61,512 nucleotides of DNA. It comes from Bacillota bacterium (GTDB taxonomy: Bacteria; Bacillota; UBA4882; UBA8346). A model generated the notes under the pieces. The model ran no database searches. It was not told where the DNA came from and worked only from the letters and a program-made list of their open reading frames with translations. Each line of letters opens with the position of its first letter. Within the stretch, counting starts at the first letter, position 1. The DNA is taken from NCBI GenBank assembly GCA_023429995.1, contig JAEZCE010000075.1, positions 1 to 61,512 of the forward strand. The letters are read 5' to 3'. This document shows positions 26,697 to 35,477 of the stretch, piece by piece. Position numbers and translations under genes: made by a program.

Positions 26697-27242
26697 ATGT
26701 TTGCCAATATTAAATTGCAAAAAGAAAACAAACGAACCTCTGAAACAAGAATAAGCCAATTTCTGAATAAAACGGCTTTAAAACTCCCCGAAGATTACCG
26801 GCGGTTTTTGCTTGATTGCAACGGGATGTACCCCCAAGATTACCATTGCTTTTTTATTCCGGAGATAAAACAGGGAGCCGTCTTGAAAGTACTGTATGGA
26901 ATGGACCTGGCTGTTCAGAGTGATTGCTTGAATTTAAACTATAATTATAATTTTAATTTTGATATTCCGCCGGAATACATTATGATTGGGAGTTGTTATG
27001 GTGAGGGTGGCTTGTTTATCATGCTTTCCACCGCGGAAGAGACCGCGGGTATCTATGCTTGCGACCTTTTCTATGATGAGTTTGTCTTCGCGGAATCCAC
27101 CGAGGACCATAATGTTTACAAGTTAGCCGATACCTTCACCGGATTCATGGAGAATCTACAATATGTTGATATTGCAGAAAAACGTGGGGCTTATTTTCCT
27201 CGACATGATTTCTCTTTTATATTACCCGAAGATTTTACATGA
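26697..27242 (+). CDS. SMI1/KNR4 (SUKH) family protein
   Basis: 181 residues. ISQFLNKTALKLPEDYRRFL then DCNGMYPQDYHCFFIPE gives the binding helix and family turn; YIMIGSCYGEGGLFIMLS is the central sheet, and KLADTFTGFMENL the closing helix. AAAGGGAGACGG lies upstream of the ATG. This is the last gene of the immunity-type island. Bases 27243-27378 hold nothing recognised. Confidence 0.88.
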   Translation: MFANIKLQKENKRTSETRISQFLNKTALKLPEDYRRFLLDCNGMYPQDYHCFFIPEIKQGAVLKVLYGMDLAVQSDCLNLNYNYNFNFDIPPEYIMIGSCYGEGGLFIMLSTAEETAGIYACDLFYDEFVFAESTEDHNVYKLADTFTGFMENLQYVDIAEKRGAYFPRHDFSFILPEDFT

Positions 27243-27378
27243 ACTAATTTTTTACTTTGCCTTTCTCATTGATTTTAACTATTTTTGCATCTGCCCTTTT
27301 TTATGTTCCCGATTAACTCCTGAAATCGCTCCCGCCAAAAAAGCACTCATAAACCCATCGGGGCTATTTATTTCCCGA

Positions 27379-27407
27379 TTGACACTTCTAAAATATGTAG
27401 GTATAAT
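27379..27407 (+). promoter_or_regulatory. Sigma-A-type promoter for the ROK gene
   Basis: TTGACA at 27379 and TATAAT at 27402 with a 17-base spacer: a perfect consensus promoter, 58 bases before ATG 27465. As ROK regulators often repress themselves, the sequence around it is a likely operator site. Confidence 0.85.
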
Positions 27408-27464
27408 TTATTTTAAAATACCACTTTTAATAACCATTATCGAAAGTTGCTAGAGGAAAAAACC

Positions 27465-28496
27465 ATGCCTCAAATTACCAACAACGGGTTTAAAGTCAAG
27501 CAAATCAATACTGAGCTTGTAAAAACGACATTAAAAGCTCTAAATTATGGAACGAAATTGACTCTGGCAAACGCCACCGGGCTAAGTGTCGCCACCTGCA
27601 GCAATATCCTCAATGAACTTTTACAAACCGGAGAAATTATGGAGATCGATTTGGCCCAGCCCAACGGCGGTCGTCCGGCAAGACGTTTTATATATAACGC
27701 CTACTATTCCTTGATTGCATGTTTATATGCCGGAGCAGAAGGCAGTGTCCATACCATTACCTATACTGTTGCCAACATGATGGGAGAAATTATTGAGGAA
27801 AATTCGGCCAACTTCGCTCGAATCAATTATGAAGTCATTGAACGTTTGGTGGGCGAATTGATTAATCGATACCCCAATATTAAAGCTATCGGGATTGGGC
27901 TTCCCGGTGTTGTTAACCGGGGCGTGATAGATATTTGTGATATTAAAGAGTTAATGCATGTTCCCTTAGGGATTAAACTTAAAGAACAATATCAGCTGGA
28001 ATTTACCATTGAAAATGATATGAATGCCATCGTTTACGGTTTTTACAAAAAACAAAATTATGATGGAGATAAAACCATTGCCTTTTTATACTTCCCCAAG
28101 AATAACCTGCCCGGAGGGGGCATTATGGTGGACGGACATATTTTAAAAGGCAATACAAAATTTGCAGGTGAAGTATCTTTTTTACCTTTGGATTTATCAC
28201 AGGAAGCCCAATTAATACAGCTTCATAACGAGCAAACCTTTATTCCGTTGGTGGTAAAAACCATTGTCTCCATAATCGCTATCATTAATCCGGAAACCAT
28301 TGCGTTGACGGGAGAGTTGTTTAAGAATGATCAAATTGTTGAAATTTATAACCGCTGCCTTGAAATAATTCCCCAAGAACATATGCCGGAGATATTTTTA
28401 CAGAAAGATGTCCGCGCCGATTATCTGAACGGGCTGATAGCCATCACCCTGGAAAGCTTAACCTACCACCTGCAGTTAGTTGAGAAAAGGATTTAA
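27465..28496 (+). CDS. ROK-family transcriptional regulator
   Basis: 343 residues from ATG 27465 with AGAGG 8 bases upstream. N-terminal winged helix (LTLANATGLSVATCSNILNE with a GGRPA wing) followed by a ROK sugar-kinase-like domain (GIGLPGVVNRG, FTIENDMNAIVYG, GEVSFLPL). The zinc motif CxCGxxGC of most ROK proteins is not visible after GEVSF, so metal binding may be lost. It precedes the MFS transporter by 34 bases and probably controls it in response to a sugar. Confidence 0.9.
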   Translation: MPQITNNGFKVKQINTELVKTTLKALNYGTKLTLANATGLSVATCSNILNELLQTGEIMEIDLAQPNGGRPARRFIYNAYYSLIACLYAGAEGSVHTITYTVANMMGEIIEENSANFARINYEVIERLVGELINRYPNIKAIGIGLPGVVNRGVIDICDIKELMHVPLGIKLKEQYQLEFTIENDMNAIVYGFYKKQNYDGDKTIAFLYFPKNNLPGGGIMVDGHILKGNTKFAGEVSFLPLDLSQEAQLIQLHNEQTFIPLVVKTIVSIIAIINPETIALTGELFKNDQIVEIYNRCLEIIPQEHMPEIFLQKDVRADYLNGLIAITLESLTYHLQLVEKRI

Positions 28497-28530
28497 AGAA
28501 ATCATTCATCGGAAAAGGAGTTCGGCATTC

Positions 28531-29757
28531 ATGGCAACCTTTTTTTTAATCATCATTTATTTGGCCTTTATCAGTCTGGGATTACCCGATTCATTACTGG
28601 GAGCGGCCTGGCCGGTTATGCGGCTTGATATCAAAGCGCCTTTGGCGGCGGCGGGGATTGTCTCCATGACCATCGCCGGCGGGACCATCCTGTCCAGTTT
28701 GGCCAGCGGTACTGTGATTAAACGGCTAGGCACCGGCAAGGTTACCTTTATCAGTTGTCTGATGACCGCCGGCGCCTTGCTGGGTTTTTCGCTGGCGCCC
28801 TCATTGCTCTGGCTGATATTGTTGGCGGTGCCGCTTGGGTTGGGAGCGGGTTCGGTCGACGCCGCCTTAAACAACTATGTCGCCACCCATTACCAGGCCC
28901 ATCATATGAGCTGGCTGCATTGCTTCTGGGGAGTGGGGGCCACGATTGGACCGGTTATTATGGCGCACTTTATTGCCGGTCAAAACGCCTGGCGCAGCGG
29001 CTACCTGACGATTTCCATCATCCAGTTCTCCCTGACGGTATTGCTTTTTTTCACTTTACCCTTATGGAACCGCGCCGAAAATGCCGGGGCCAATCGTCAG
29101 GCCGCCTCGGGCGAGGTTTCGGGTCAGGGAAGTGATTGGCCCGCAGAAAAGAAGCCGGCCCCGAAGCTTTTAAAACTGAACGGTGTCAGACCCGCATTGG
29201 TAGCTTTTTTGTTCTATTGCGGCGCTGAAGCCAGCTTGGGTTTGTGGGGCGGCAGTTTCCTGGTAAATATCAAAGGATTGCCTCCAGCCACGGCGGCGCG
29301 GTGGGTATCCTTGTATTACGCGGGAATTACCGTCGGCAGGCTGATTTCCGGATTTGTTACCATGAAGCTCGCCAACATCATCCTGATCCGGGCGGGACAA
29401 ATCATTGCCTTCGCCGGCGCGGTGGTCCTTTTGCTGCCTTTGCCCGCCTTTTGTTCGCTCATCGGTTTTATTTTGGTCGGACTGGGTTGCGCCCCCATTT
29501 ATCCCTGTATGCTGCATGAAACGCCCGGCCGTTTTGGAGCGGAACATTCACAGACCATTATCGGCTACCAGATGGCAGTAGCCTATACCGGAAGCACTTT
29601 TTTACCGCCGCTGGTTGGATTGATCGCCTCAGGGTCCACCATGGGGGTCGTACCGCTTTTTCTGGCTTTCTTTATCGTCTTGATGCTGGTTGGATCGGAA
29701 AGAGTCAATGCTTTGATGAGGGGGAAAAACCGAAGCGGACGGGAGGAAACGCTTTAG
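28531..29757 (+). CDS. MFS transporter, probably sugar
   Basis: 408 residues with about 12 membrane helices, from ATG 28531 (AAAGGAG upstream). The start SLGLPDSLLGAAWPVMR and the helix-loop GAGSVDAALNNYVATHY plus WLHCFWGVGATIGPVI are typical of FucP/YfkF-like MFS sugar permeases. A hydrophilic loop in the middle holds a low-complexity stretch (residues about 185-215). Forms an operon with the ROK regulator. Substrate not determinable. Confidence 0.88.
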   Translation: MATFFLIIIYLAFISLGLPDSLLGAAWPVMRLDIKAPLAAAGIVSMTIAGGTILSSLASGTVIKRLGTGKVTFISCLMTAGALLGFSLAPSLLWLILLAVPLGLGAGSVDAALNNYVATHYQAHHMSWLHCFWGVGATIGPVIMAHFIAGQNAWRSGYLTISIIQFSLTVLLFFTLPLWNRAENAGANRQAASGEVSGQGSDWPAEKKPAPKLLKLNGVRPALVAFLFYCGAEASLGLWGGSFLVNIKGLPPATAARWVSLYYAGITVGRLISGFVTMKLANIILIRAGQIIAFAGAVVLLLPLPAFCSLIGFILVGLGCAPIYPCMLHETPGRFGAEHSQTIIGYQMAVAYTGSTFLPPLVGLIASGSTMGVVPLFLAFFIVLMLVGSERVNALMRGKNRSGREETL

Positions 29758-29908
29758 CCTCTGTTTCAAGGAATATCCCTCTTTCGCTTGGAGTAGAAAG
29801 CATTTTGGGAATGAAGGTCGAATTCCTGGCCGCGGGGCTGTTCGATGAACAGGAATAAATAAGTGTCATACCGATACCGGTATTTGCATATTTTGGGGTC
29901 ACAGAAAG

Positions 29909-30375
29909 AATTATTTGGGTGGCCGGACCGGTCCTTTGCATCACCAAAAGGATCCTTTTTACCGCGGAAAGAATCCTCTGAGGGGCGGAAAGCATTCTCT
30001 GGATGAGTCACGGGATGCTTTCCGTTACGAAAATGATCATTTTTATAACGGAAAGGATCCTTTCAACGGGAGAAATGATCCTTTTTGTCACAGAAAGGAT
30101 CATTTTTTAAAGGAAAAGGACCGATCGGAAGAAGAAAAGGATTTTTTTTAAAGTTGGACCGACCTTTTGAAGGACCGAAAGGACTTTTTATTGCAAAAAT
30201 TGATCGATCCGGTTGCGAAAATGATCCTTTTGGGGACCCGATCGGTCCTCCGGAGGAGGAAATCGATCCTTTCCGCGACACAAACGATTGGTTGAACGGG
30301 AAAAAGGATTTTTTTCGAAAAGAAAGGATCATTTCCGTAAATAATCGATCCTTTTCGAAAATAATCGACCATTTT
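29909..30375. repeat. Array of about 23 degenerate 21-bp repeats (AAAGGATCCTTTT core)
   Basis: GATC-like cores occur at 29951, 29972, 29993, 30014, 30035, 30056, 30077, 30098, 30119, 30140, 30161, 30182, 30202, 30223, 30244, 30265, 30286, 30307, 30327, 30347 and 30367: 21-bp spacing, turning to 20 bp at the right end. Two more units lie at 29909 and 29930. The unit is roughly CGGAAAGGATCCTTTTNNNN, nearly palindromic. Because 21 is divisible by 3, several frames on both strands stay open and give heptad peptides (GKDPFNG-like), but no start or ribosome site supports a protein. Confidence 0.85.
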
Positions 30376-30480
30376 TCGCAGAGAAAAACTTTAAGGATGT
30401 AATAAATATTTTAGGATATTTTATCCTTTTGCCAGGGACTTCTTAACAGTGGTCGCAAAAAGAAGCTTTTTATTTTTTAG

Positions 30481-30680
30481 CCCTCATCCTCCTCATACCG
30501 CATAGCCCGGTTTGGCTTTCAAATGTGTTTTTCATCGATTACAGTGTCGATTATTTCAAAATGGTTAAAAATAGAAGGTTTGTTTCCATGGGCAAACTCA
30601 AAACCCGGAATGATATAGAGTTCGTCTATCACCGCTTGAGATATTTTTATGAGTCATGAGGGTGATGAGGGGGATGAGGG
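30481..30680. repeat. Element bounded by 16-bp inverted repeats
   Basis: CCCTCATCCTCCTCAT (30481-30496) and ATGAGGGGGATGAGGG (30665-30680) are inverted repeats with one mismatch, 168 bases apart. The interior has no gene. It could be a small non-autonomous element. Confidence 0.45.
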
Positions 30681-30715
30681 TGTTAAAATGAAAAGCGATT
30701 GCCGAAGAAGCGCAA

Positions 30716-30748
30716 TTACAAAAGCCGTCAGGACGACGGCTTTTGTAA
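30716..30748. terminator. Bidirectional terminator of the TraB/GumN gene
   Basis: TTACAAAAGCCGTC and GACGGCTTTTGTAA form a perfect 14-bp stem with the loop AGGAC, 16 bases past the minus-strand stop. T-rich outer flanks suit termination on both strands. Confidence 0.8.
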
Positions 30749-30763
30749 TCAACATAACCAATT

Positions 30764-32179
30764 TTACTCCGCGTTGTAACCGGCTTTTTTTAGCAGAGCC
30801 AGAATCCCTTTTTCCCCTACCAGATGGCCTGAACCCACGATTACAAAATAGTTTTCATCCTGACCAAGATAACTCTTGATTTTTTCAGTCATTGTAAGAT
30901 TTCGATTGAAGTATAATTGATCAAAATAGTCTTTTTGATGAGGATCATCGCTACCTTCCATGGTTATTTCCTCCAATGTTTTGAGGTCTTGTTTTTTCCA
31001 ACTTTTAATTAAATTGTCCAATCTTTTTTCCATCGAGGAAAGGGAGAGCAAGGTCATGGTTAAGTATAAGTTACCGTCGATGCTGTCGAAAATTTTCATT
31101 TGTTCCTCAAAGGACTCTAATTCAAGAATCTTTTTATCTTTCGCTTTCTCTAAAAAATATTTTTCGGTTCCACTGTCCGCTACATAGCCCAGGGACATCA
31201 TTTTCAGCATTTCCAGGGAAGATGCTGCCATCCACGGCTTTAAACGGGCTATTTTATCCATGGGGAGGTTGTAATTGGACAGATTGGTTTCTAAAGCGCT
31301 ATAAAGGTCTTTGGACAACACATCTTTTAATGTTTGATTATCCTTAAGATAAGCATAGGAGCTAACATCGCGAATTTTTTCGGCATTTTCCTTGGAATTG
31401 GGGTTAAATTCCAAAACGATATTGTTGGTGTCCGAAAATGCCTTTTCAATCCTTTCGGGAAAAGGATAAAAACTGCTTTTTCCGACATGGATCGAACCCA
31501 TTAAATAAACGGTATTTGTTTTGCCTTTCACTGTAAAAAACATATATTTATAGTTGTTTAGGACAACCGTTGCTTCTTGGGGATGGGCAATTTTGACATT
31601 GGCCCACAAGGGGCGCCAATTGTTTTGATCCGCTTTGACATAAAATAAAGCTTCTTGCGCTATGGCGCTGAATTCGTCGATTTGTTTATTGAACATGGAA
31701 TCCAAAGACCAAAAACTCAACCGCATTGCATACCCGTTATGGATCACAATATAATCGACAAATTGGACGGGAAAATTATTGACTTTGGAATAATAGAGTA
31801 CCGTTGCATTGCTTTTGTCTTCGGAATAAGTTTCGGAAATCACTTTGATGTTGGAGTTTTTCAGCATCATTTCAAATAATTGAACATATTCATCCAGGGA
31901 GGCGTCATATTTTTCCGCCGTTAATTTGACAAAGGCATTTTGGTTTTTTTTCATCCCTAAGAATGAAGGGTCATTTTTGCTCGCCCGATTTTGAAATAAT
32001 TCTTTAAAAAAATCCGGGGCTCCTTTTTCAGCGGTGTAAATTTGCCACTCGCCCGGAAACTGGAGGGCAATGCCGATATTTTTGTTGTAAAATTGAAAAT
32101 CTTTGGGGTTCGGTCCTTTGGCTTGAACACTTAAAATCATAAAAAATAAAAAAATAATCCCCACGAGTGTTTTTTTCAT
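30764..32179 (-). CDS. Exported TraB/GumN family protein
   Basis: 471 residues with signal peptide (MKKTLVGIIFLFFMILSVQA). The C-terminal half is a TraB/GumN (TIKI-like) domain: VYLMGSIHVGKSSFYPFP with the first conserved GxxH, IVLEFNPN with Glu, and near the end VIVGSGHLVGEKGILALLK with the second GxH. Residues 25-190 form a separate PsbP-like beta domain. AGAGAGG precedes the ATG. The family is suspected to be metallo-peptidases. It stands alone with its own terminator. Confidence 0.88.
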   Translation of the reverse strand: MKKTLVGIIFLFFMILSVQAKGPNPKDFQFYNKNIGIALQFPGEWQIYTAEKGAPDFFKELFQNRASKNDPSFLGMKKNQNAFVKLTAEKYDASLDEYVQLFEMMLKNSNIKVISETYSEDKSNATVLYYSKVNNFPVQFVDYIVIHNGYAMRLSFWSLDSMFNKQIDEFSAIAQEALFYVKADQNNWRPLWANVKIAHPQEATVVLNNYKYMFFTVKGKTNTVYLMGSIHVGKSSFYPFPERIEKAFSDTNNIVLEFNPNSKENAEKIRDVSSYAYLKDNQTLKDVLSKDLYSALETNLSNYNLPMDKIARLKPWMAASSLEMLKMMSLGYVADSGTEKYFLEKAKDKKILELESFEEQMKIFDSIDGNLYLTMTLLSLSSMEKRLDNLIKSWKKQDLKTLEEITMEGSDDPHQKDYFDQLYFNRNLTMTEKIKSYLGQDENYFVIVGSGHLVGEKGILALLKKAGYNAE

Positions 32180-32596
32180 TGATTATTCCTCTCTTTTGTA
32201 TGAAATGGTAAACAATCCACTTTTTTATCCAAATAAATATTCGTTGCCCGTAAAAAATACCCTTTCGAAATTGCAGAAGGTATTTGTCTAATCTAAATTT
32301 TCGTAATTCAAAATTGCTCGGTGTTTTTAAAAGAAATAGCCTATTCCTTCCATACCGGCCAAAGTAGCAGGGATAACAGCAGCCGGTGAGAATCCCTATT
32401 CAGGGCGCTTAAATTGGGATTCGTATGAAAGATCAAGTATTGTTCATGAACCGAATGCCATTTGTTTAACATTCAAATGTACAGCCGATCCCCGCTCCCG
32501 GACGGCTCTGGGTCACCACTTCGGACAAATGAAGGGTTTTAAGCCGGGGAGCGTATTCGTAAAGATGGTAATGGTCCGGCTTGACATGCTGTAGTT

Positions 32597-32803
32597 GCCG
32601 CTCAGTTCCTTGCCTTTCATCATATCACCGCTGTTTCCATGGGGAGGGCGACCACCTTGTTCAACGTTCAAAACCGAATCGGTCAAGCGCTTGGCGTAGT
32701 GTTGCTGGCCGGTTTGCTGGGAGCATTCGGGACTGATGCGCTGGCGGCTTTTCTGTTGGCGGCACTGTTTTTTGGACTCCGGATTCAAAAGGCGGATGTG
32801 TAA
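32597..32803 (+). pseudogene. MFS drug transporter (DHA2-like) C-terminal remnant
   Basis: An open frame reads MGRATTLFNVQNRIGQALGV then VVLLAGLLGAF and LAAFLLAALFFGL to TAA 32801. This matches the last two helices of EmrB/QacA-like MFS exporters. No N-terminal part remains; the region 32180-32596 shows only scraps, including GGTGAGAATCC near 32390. Confidence 0.6.
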
Positions 32804-32936
32804 CTACAATATCAAGCTAATTTTCCGTTGAGTCTGTGGGAATCCGATGATAAAAGTGAGCGGATAAGAAAGCTTTTCTGAAATTAAGGGGAATTCTGCC
32901 GGATTGGTTGTTATCAAGATATTTCAAAATATGATT

Positions 32937-32986
32937 TAAAAAATCGCAATATCGTTATAAGGGTTCGCCTTAAAAAATGATATCTT
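32937..32986 (+). promoter_or_regulatory. Activator box plus -10 upstream of TonB receptor
   Basis: TAAAAAATCGCAATATCGTT followed by ATAAG contains tandem ATCGCAAT and ATCGTTAT half-sites. Nineteen bases after its end lies TATCTT (32981-32986), a weak -10. The same box with the same 19-base gap to TATGAT lies at 38961-39011. No good -35 is present, fitting a class II activator site, probably of the local AraC protein. Confidence 0.7.
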
Positions 32987-33154
32987 AATGATAGGATATT
33001 CTAATGAAATAAGTTCGGCGCTGGACTTAGAGTTGTGATGGAGGAGTAAGATATCAAAAAGGGTTAGGTTATTCAAGAAGTTAGGCGAGACTAACTAATA
33101 AACGATTTAGGTAATATAATACGATTGGACAGATGAGAATGAGAGGAGATAAAA

Positions 33155-35380
33155 ATGTTCATGAAAAAGGAGAAGTTTAGGCTTTTTCTGAGTATAACTT
33201 TGAGCGTCGCTTTGACTTTTGGTTTGCTGGGCAACGTTAGCGCGGCGGCAGAGACCAGTGACAGCGAACCGTTTTCAACGACACAGGGAAATACCGGCGG
33301 TGATGATACCTCAAAAAGTGATTCTGCTACCGATGTCGGAGTCACTGAAGTGGAAGTGACGGAATCAAAAGGTGAACAGGTGGCTCGCGACGCCAATATC
33401 GGCGTATTGGGCGACAAGGATGTCATGGACACTCCCTTTAACGTCACTAGTTATACCGAGCAGACCATCGAAGACCAGCAGGCCGATACGCTGTATGACG
33501 TGCTGATCGTCGATCCGTCGGTCCGGTTTACCACCTCAAACGGGCATAACAATGAAAACTACAAAATCCGCGGTCTAGATGTGAATTTTCAACATCTCTA
33601 TTTTAACGGTATGCCGGGTTTGGCCCCCCACTATCATGTCCCGGTTGAATTTTTGGAACAGGTGGAAGTGCTCAAAGGGCCCAGTTCCTTTCTATATGGT
33701 GGAGTAAGCACTTCGGTAGGCGGCGTCATCAACCTGGTGCCCAAACGCGCCGGCGAAGAGGATATCACTAATTTTACCACCAACTATACCTCTGATTCCC
33801 ATTTTGGCGGTCATCTTGATATTGGGCGACGTTTCGGCGAAAACAAAGAATGGGGCGTTCGGTTCAACGGCCTTTACGCAGACGGTGAGACCGGAGCCGA
33901 CGGCCAGTCCAAAGAGAGGCTGCTGGGTACTCTGGGTGTGGATTACCGCAAGGATAAATTGCGTTTATCACTAGATGCTTATAGTTCGGAAGAAAGTTAC
34001 GATAATGGCTCTACCTCCATGTATACCTTTTCAAGCGCCGGTTATGTGGAAGCCCCGGACGGATCAACCAATATCTATCAAGGTACCTATGGCACTAGTC
34101 GAAATGATGCTGTCCTGTTTAAAGGCGAATATGACTTGCAGGACAATTTAATTGCTTATGCCGGTATCGGTAGATTATCATCCGACGCCACCGGTCTCAT
34201 TAACGGCAATCACGTTTTGAACCTTGGGTCTGACGGGACGGCAACTGCCCGGAATGTCTTTAAGCAATACTTCTGGACCGAGACCACCTCTTCCGAGCTG
34301 GGACTGCGTGGGGAATATCTGACCGGTGACATAAAACATCAGTTGGTTTTAGGCGCAAACTTTATGGATACGGATTATTCCAATGCGTTTGCCCAGGGTA
34401 CAGGTAACTATCCTACGAACATTTATAATCCGATCTCACTTGTCGACGAGTTTAATCTTGTGCAGCAGCCAGGCAAGGGCAATCAAACACAAGATCTTGA
34501 AGTTTCTAGTATTGTCCTCTCCGACACGCTTTCCTTTGTTGAAGATAAAGTGGAGTTAACGTTAGGGGTAAGACAGCAAAATGTGGACCAGATCTATTAC
34601 AAATATTCCAATAACCTCGCCACCGGAACTCCGACATTAATCAGTACCAAGGATGCTGACGCCACTTCACCTCTGATCGGGCTGATAGTTAAACCGTGGG
34701 GTGAATCGATCTCGCTCTACGCCAATTATATTGAAGCGCTTTCCCCTGGGGCTACAGTTCTCACAACAACTTTAAGTAATTATGGTGAAATGCTGGATCC
34801 CTATAAAACCAAACAACGTGAAGTCGGTGTCAAGTGGGACAAGGGAAATTTCGTTAATACGCTGGCCTTGTTCCAAATCGAAATGCCAAATACTATGACA
34901 GCCAACAATATCCAATCCTATGACGGCGAACAGAGAAACAGCGGGATTGAATGGAATACCTTCGGCAGTGTAGCGAAGAATCTCCGTCTGTTGGGCGGAA
35001 TTGCCTATACCCATGGCGAACTGGTTCATACCGCCGCGGGTGCCAATGATGGCAATACCCCGTTTGGCGTACCTGAATGGACCGTGAATGCCGGGATCGA
35101 GTGGGATACGTTGTGGAATCGGGATTTAACCCTTTCTCTCCGGGGCATATACACCGGTTCCCAATATATTAATAGCACCAACACTATAGAGATCCCAAGC
35201 TGGATACGGTGGGACATCGGTGCGCAGTACAAATCGGTTATTTATAAGACTCCGGTTATCTTCCGTGCCGGCGTTGAAAACCTGTTTGACGAGAACTACT
35301 GGGCAGGTTGTTTCAATGAAAATTATGTCACTTTGGGTGCGTCCCGTACAATTAAGCTGTCGGCAACCATGCAGTTCTAA
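33155..35380 (+). CDS. TonB-dependent siderophore receptor
   Basis: 741 residues. Signal peptide (residues 1-31, ending VSAAA), a Ser/Thr/Asp-rich linker with a possible TonB box (EVEVTESKG), plug domain from about residue 85 to 205 (DVMDTPFNVTSYTEQTI, IRGLDVNFQHLYFNGMPG, VEVLKGPSSFLYGG, GGVINLVPKR), then a 22-strand barrel ending LSATMQF with terminal Phe. The layout is that of ferric-siderophore receptors. GAGAGGAGA precedes the ATG. Directly followed by the binding protein and esterase. Unusual for a Bacillota genome and evidence of an outer membrane. Confidence 0.95.
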   Translation: MFMKKEKFRLFLSITLSVALTFGLLGNVSAAAETSDSEPFSTTQGNTGGDDTSKSDSATDVGVTEVEVTESKGEQVARDANIGVLGDKDVMDTPFNVTSYTEQTIEDQQADTLYDVLIVDPSVRFTTSNGHNNENYKIRGLDVNFQHLYFNGMPGLAPHYHVPVEFLEQVEVLKGPSSFLYGGVSTSVGGVINLVPKRAGEEDITNFTTNYTSDSHFGGHLDIGRRFGENKEWGVRFNGLYADGETGADGQSKERLLGTLGVDYRKDKLRLSLDAYSSEESYDNGSTSMYTFSSAGYVEAPDGSTNIYQGTYGTSRNDAVLFKGEYDLQDNLIAYAGIGRLSSDATGLINGNHVLNLGSDGTATARNVFKQYFWTETTSSELGLRGEYLTGDIKHQLVLGANFMDTDYSNAFAQGTGNYPTNIYNPISLVDEFNLVQQPGKGNQTQDLEVSSIVLSDTLSFVEDKVELTLGVRQQNVDQIYYKYSNNLATGTPTLISTKDADATSPLIGLIVKPWGESISLYANYIEALSPGATVLTTTLSNYGEMLDPYKTKQREVGVKWDKGNFVNTLALFQIEMPNTMTANNIQSYDGEQRNSGIEWNTFGSVAKNLRLLGGIAYTHGELVHTAAGANDGNTPFGVPEWTVNAGIEWDTLWNRDLTLSLRGIYTGSQYINSTNTIEIPSWIRWDIGAQYKSVIYKTPVIFRAGVENLFDENYWAGCFNENYVTLGASRTIKLSATMQF

Positions 35381-35404
35381 CTACAGGGGTATCATTATCA
35401 ATAA

Positions 35405-35439
35405 AATACAGGCTAATCCTTAATGGGTTGGCCTGTATT
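35405..35439. terminator. Intercistronic hairpin after receptor
   Basis: AATACAGGCTAATCC and GGGTTGGCCTGTATT pair over 15 bp with G-U wobbles around TTAAT. There is no T-tract, so it is more likely an mRNA-stabilising or attenuating structure that allows higher receptor expression. Confidence 0.5.
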
Positions 35440-35477
35440 GATGGTTCCATCATTGGATTAAAAAAGGAGTAATTTGT

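Noticed and set aside
2909..27242. A hidden polymorphic toxin gene or CdiA/RHS tip
   Set aside because: No long frame with RHS, filamentous haemagglutinin, LXG or WXG motifs exists on either strand. Exported proteins at 8405-11078 are too small and lack toxin motifs that I can recognise.
29909..30375. CRISPR array
   Set aside because: There are no constant repeats alternating with unique spacers. Whole 21-bp units diverge continuously, and no cas genes are nearby.
29766..30402. Heptad-repeat proteins encoded by the 21-bp array on either strand
   Set aside because: Open frames arise automatically from a period divisible by three. No ribosome site or signal is present, and frames break at the 20-bp steps.
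32340..32440. Cobalamin riboswitch upstream of the TonB receptor
   Set aside because: CCGGTGAGAATCCC is reminiscent of the B12 box region, but other conserved boxes are missing. It is 700 bases from the receptor, whose cluster is for siderophores, not B12.
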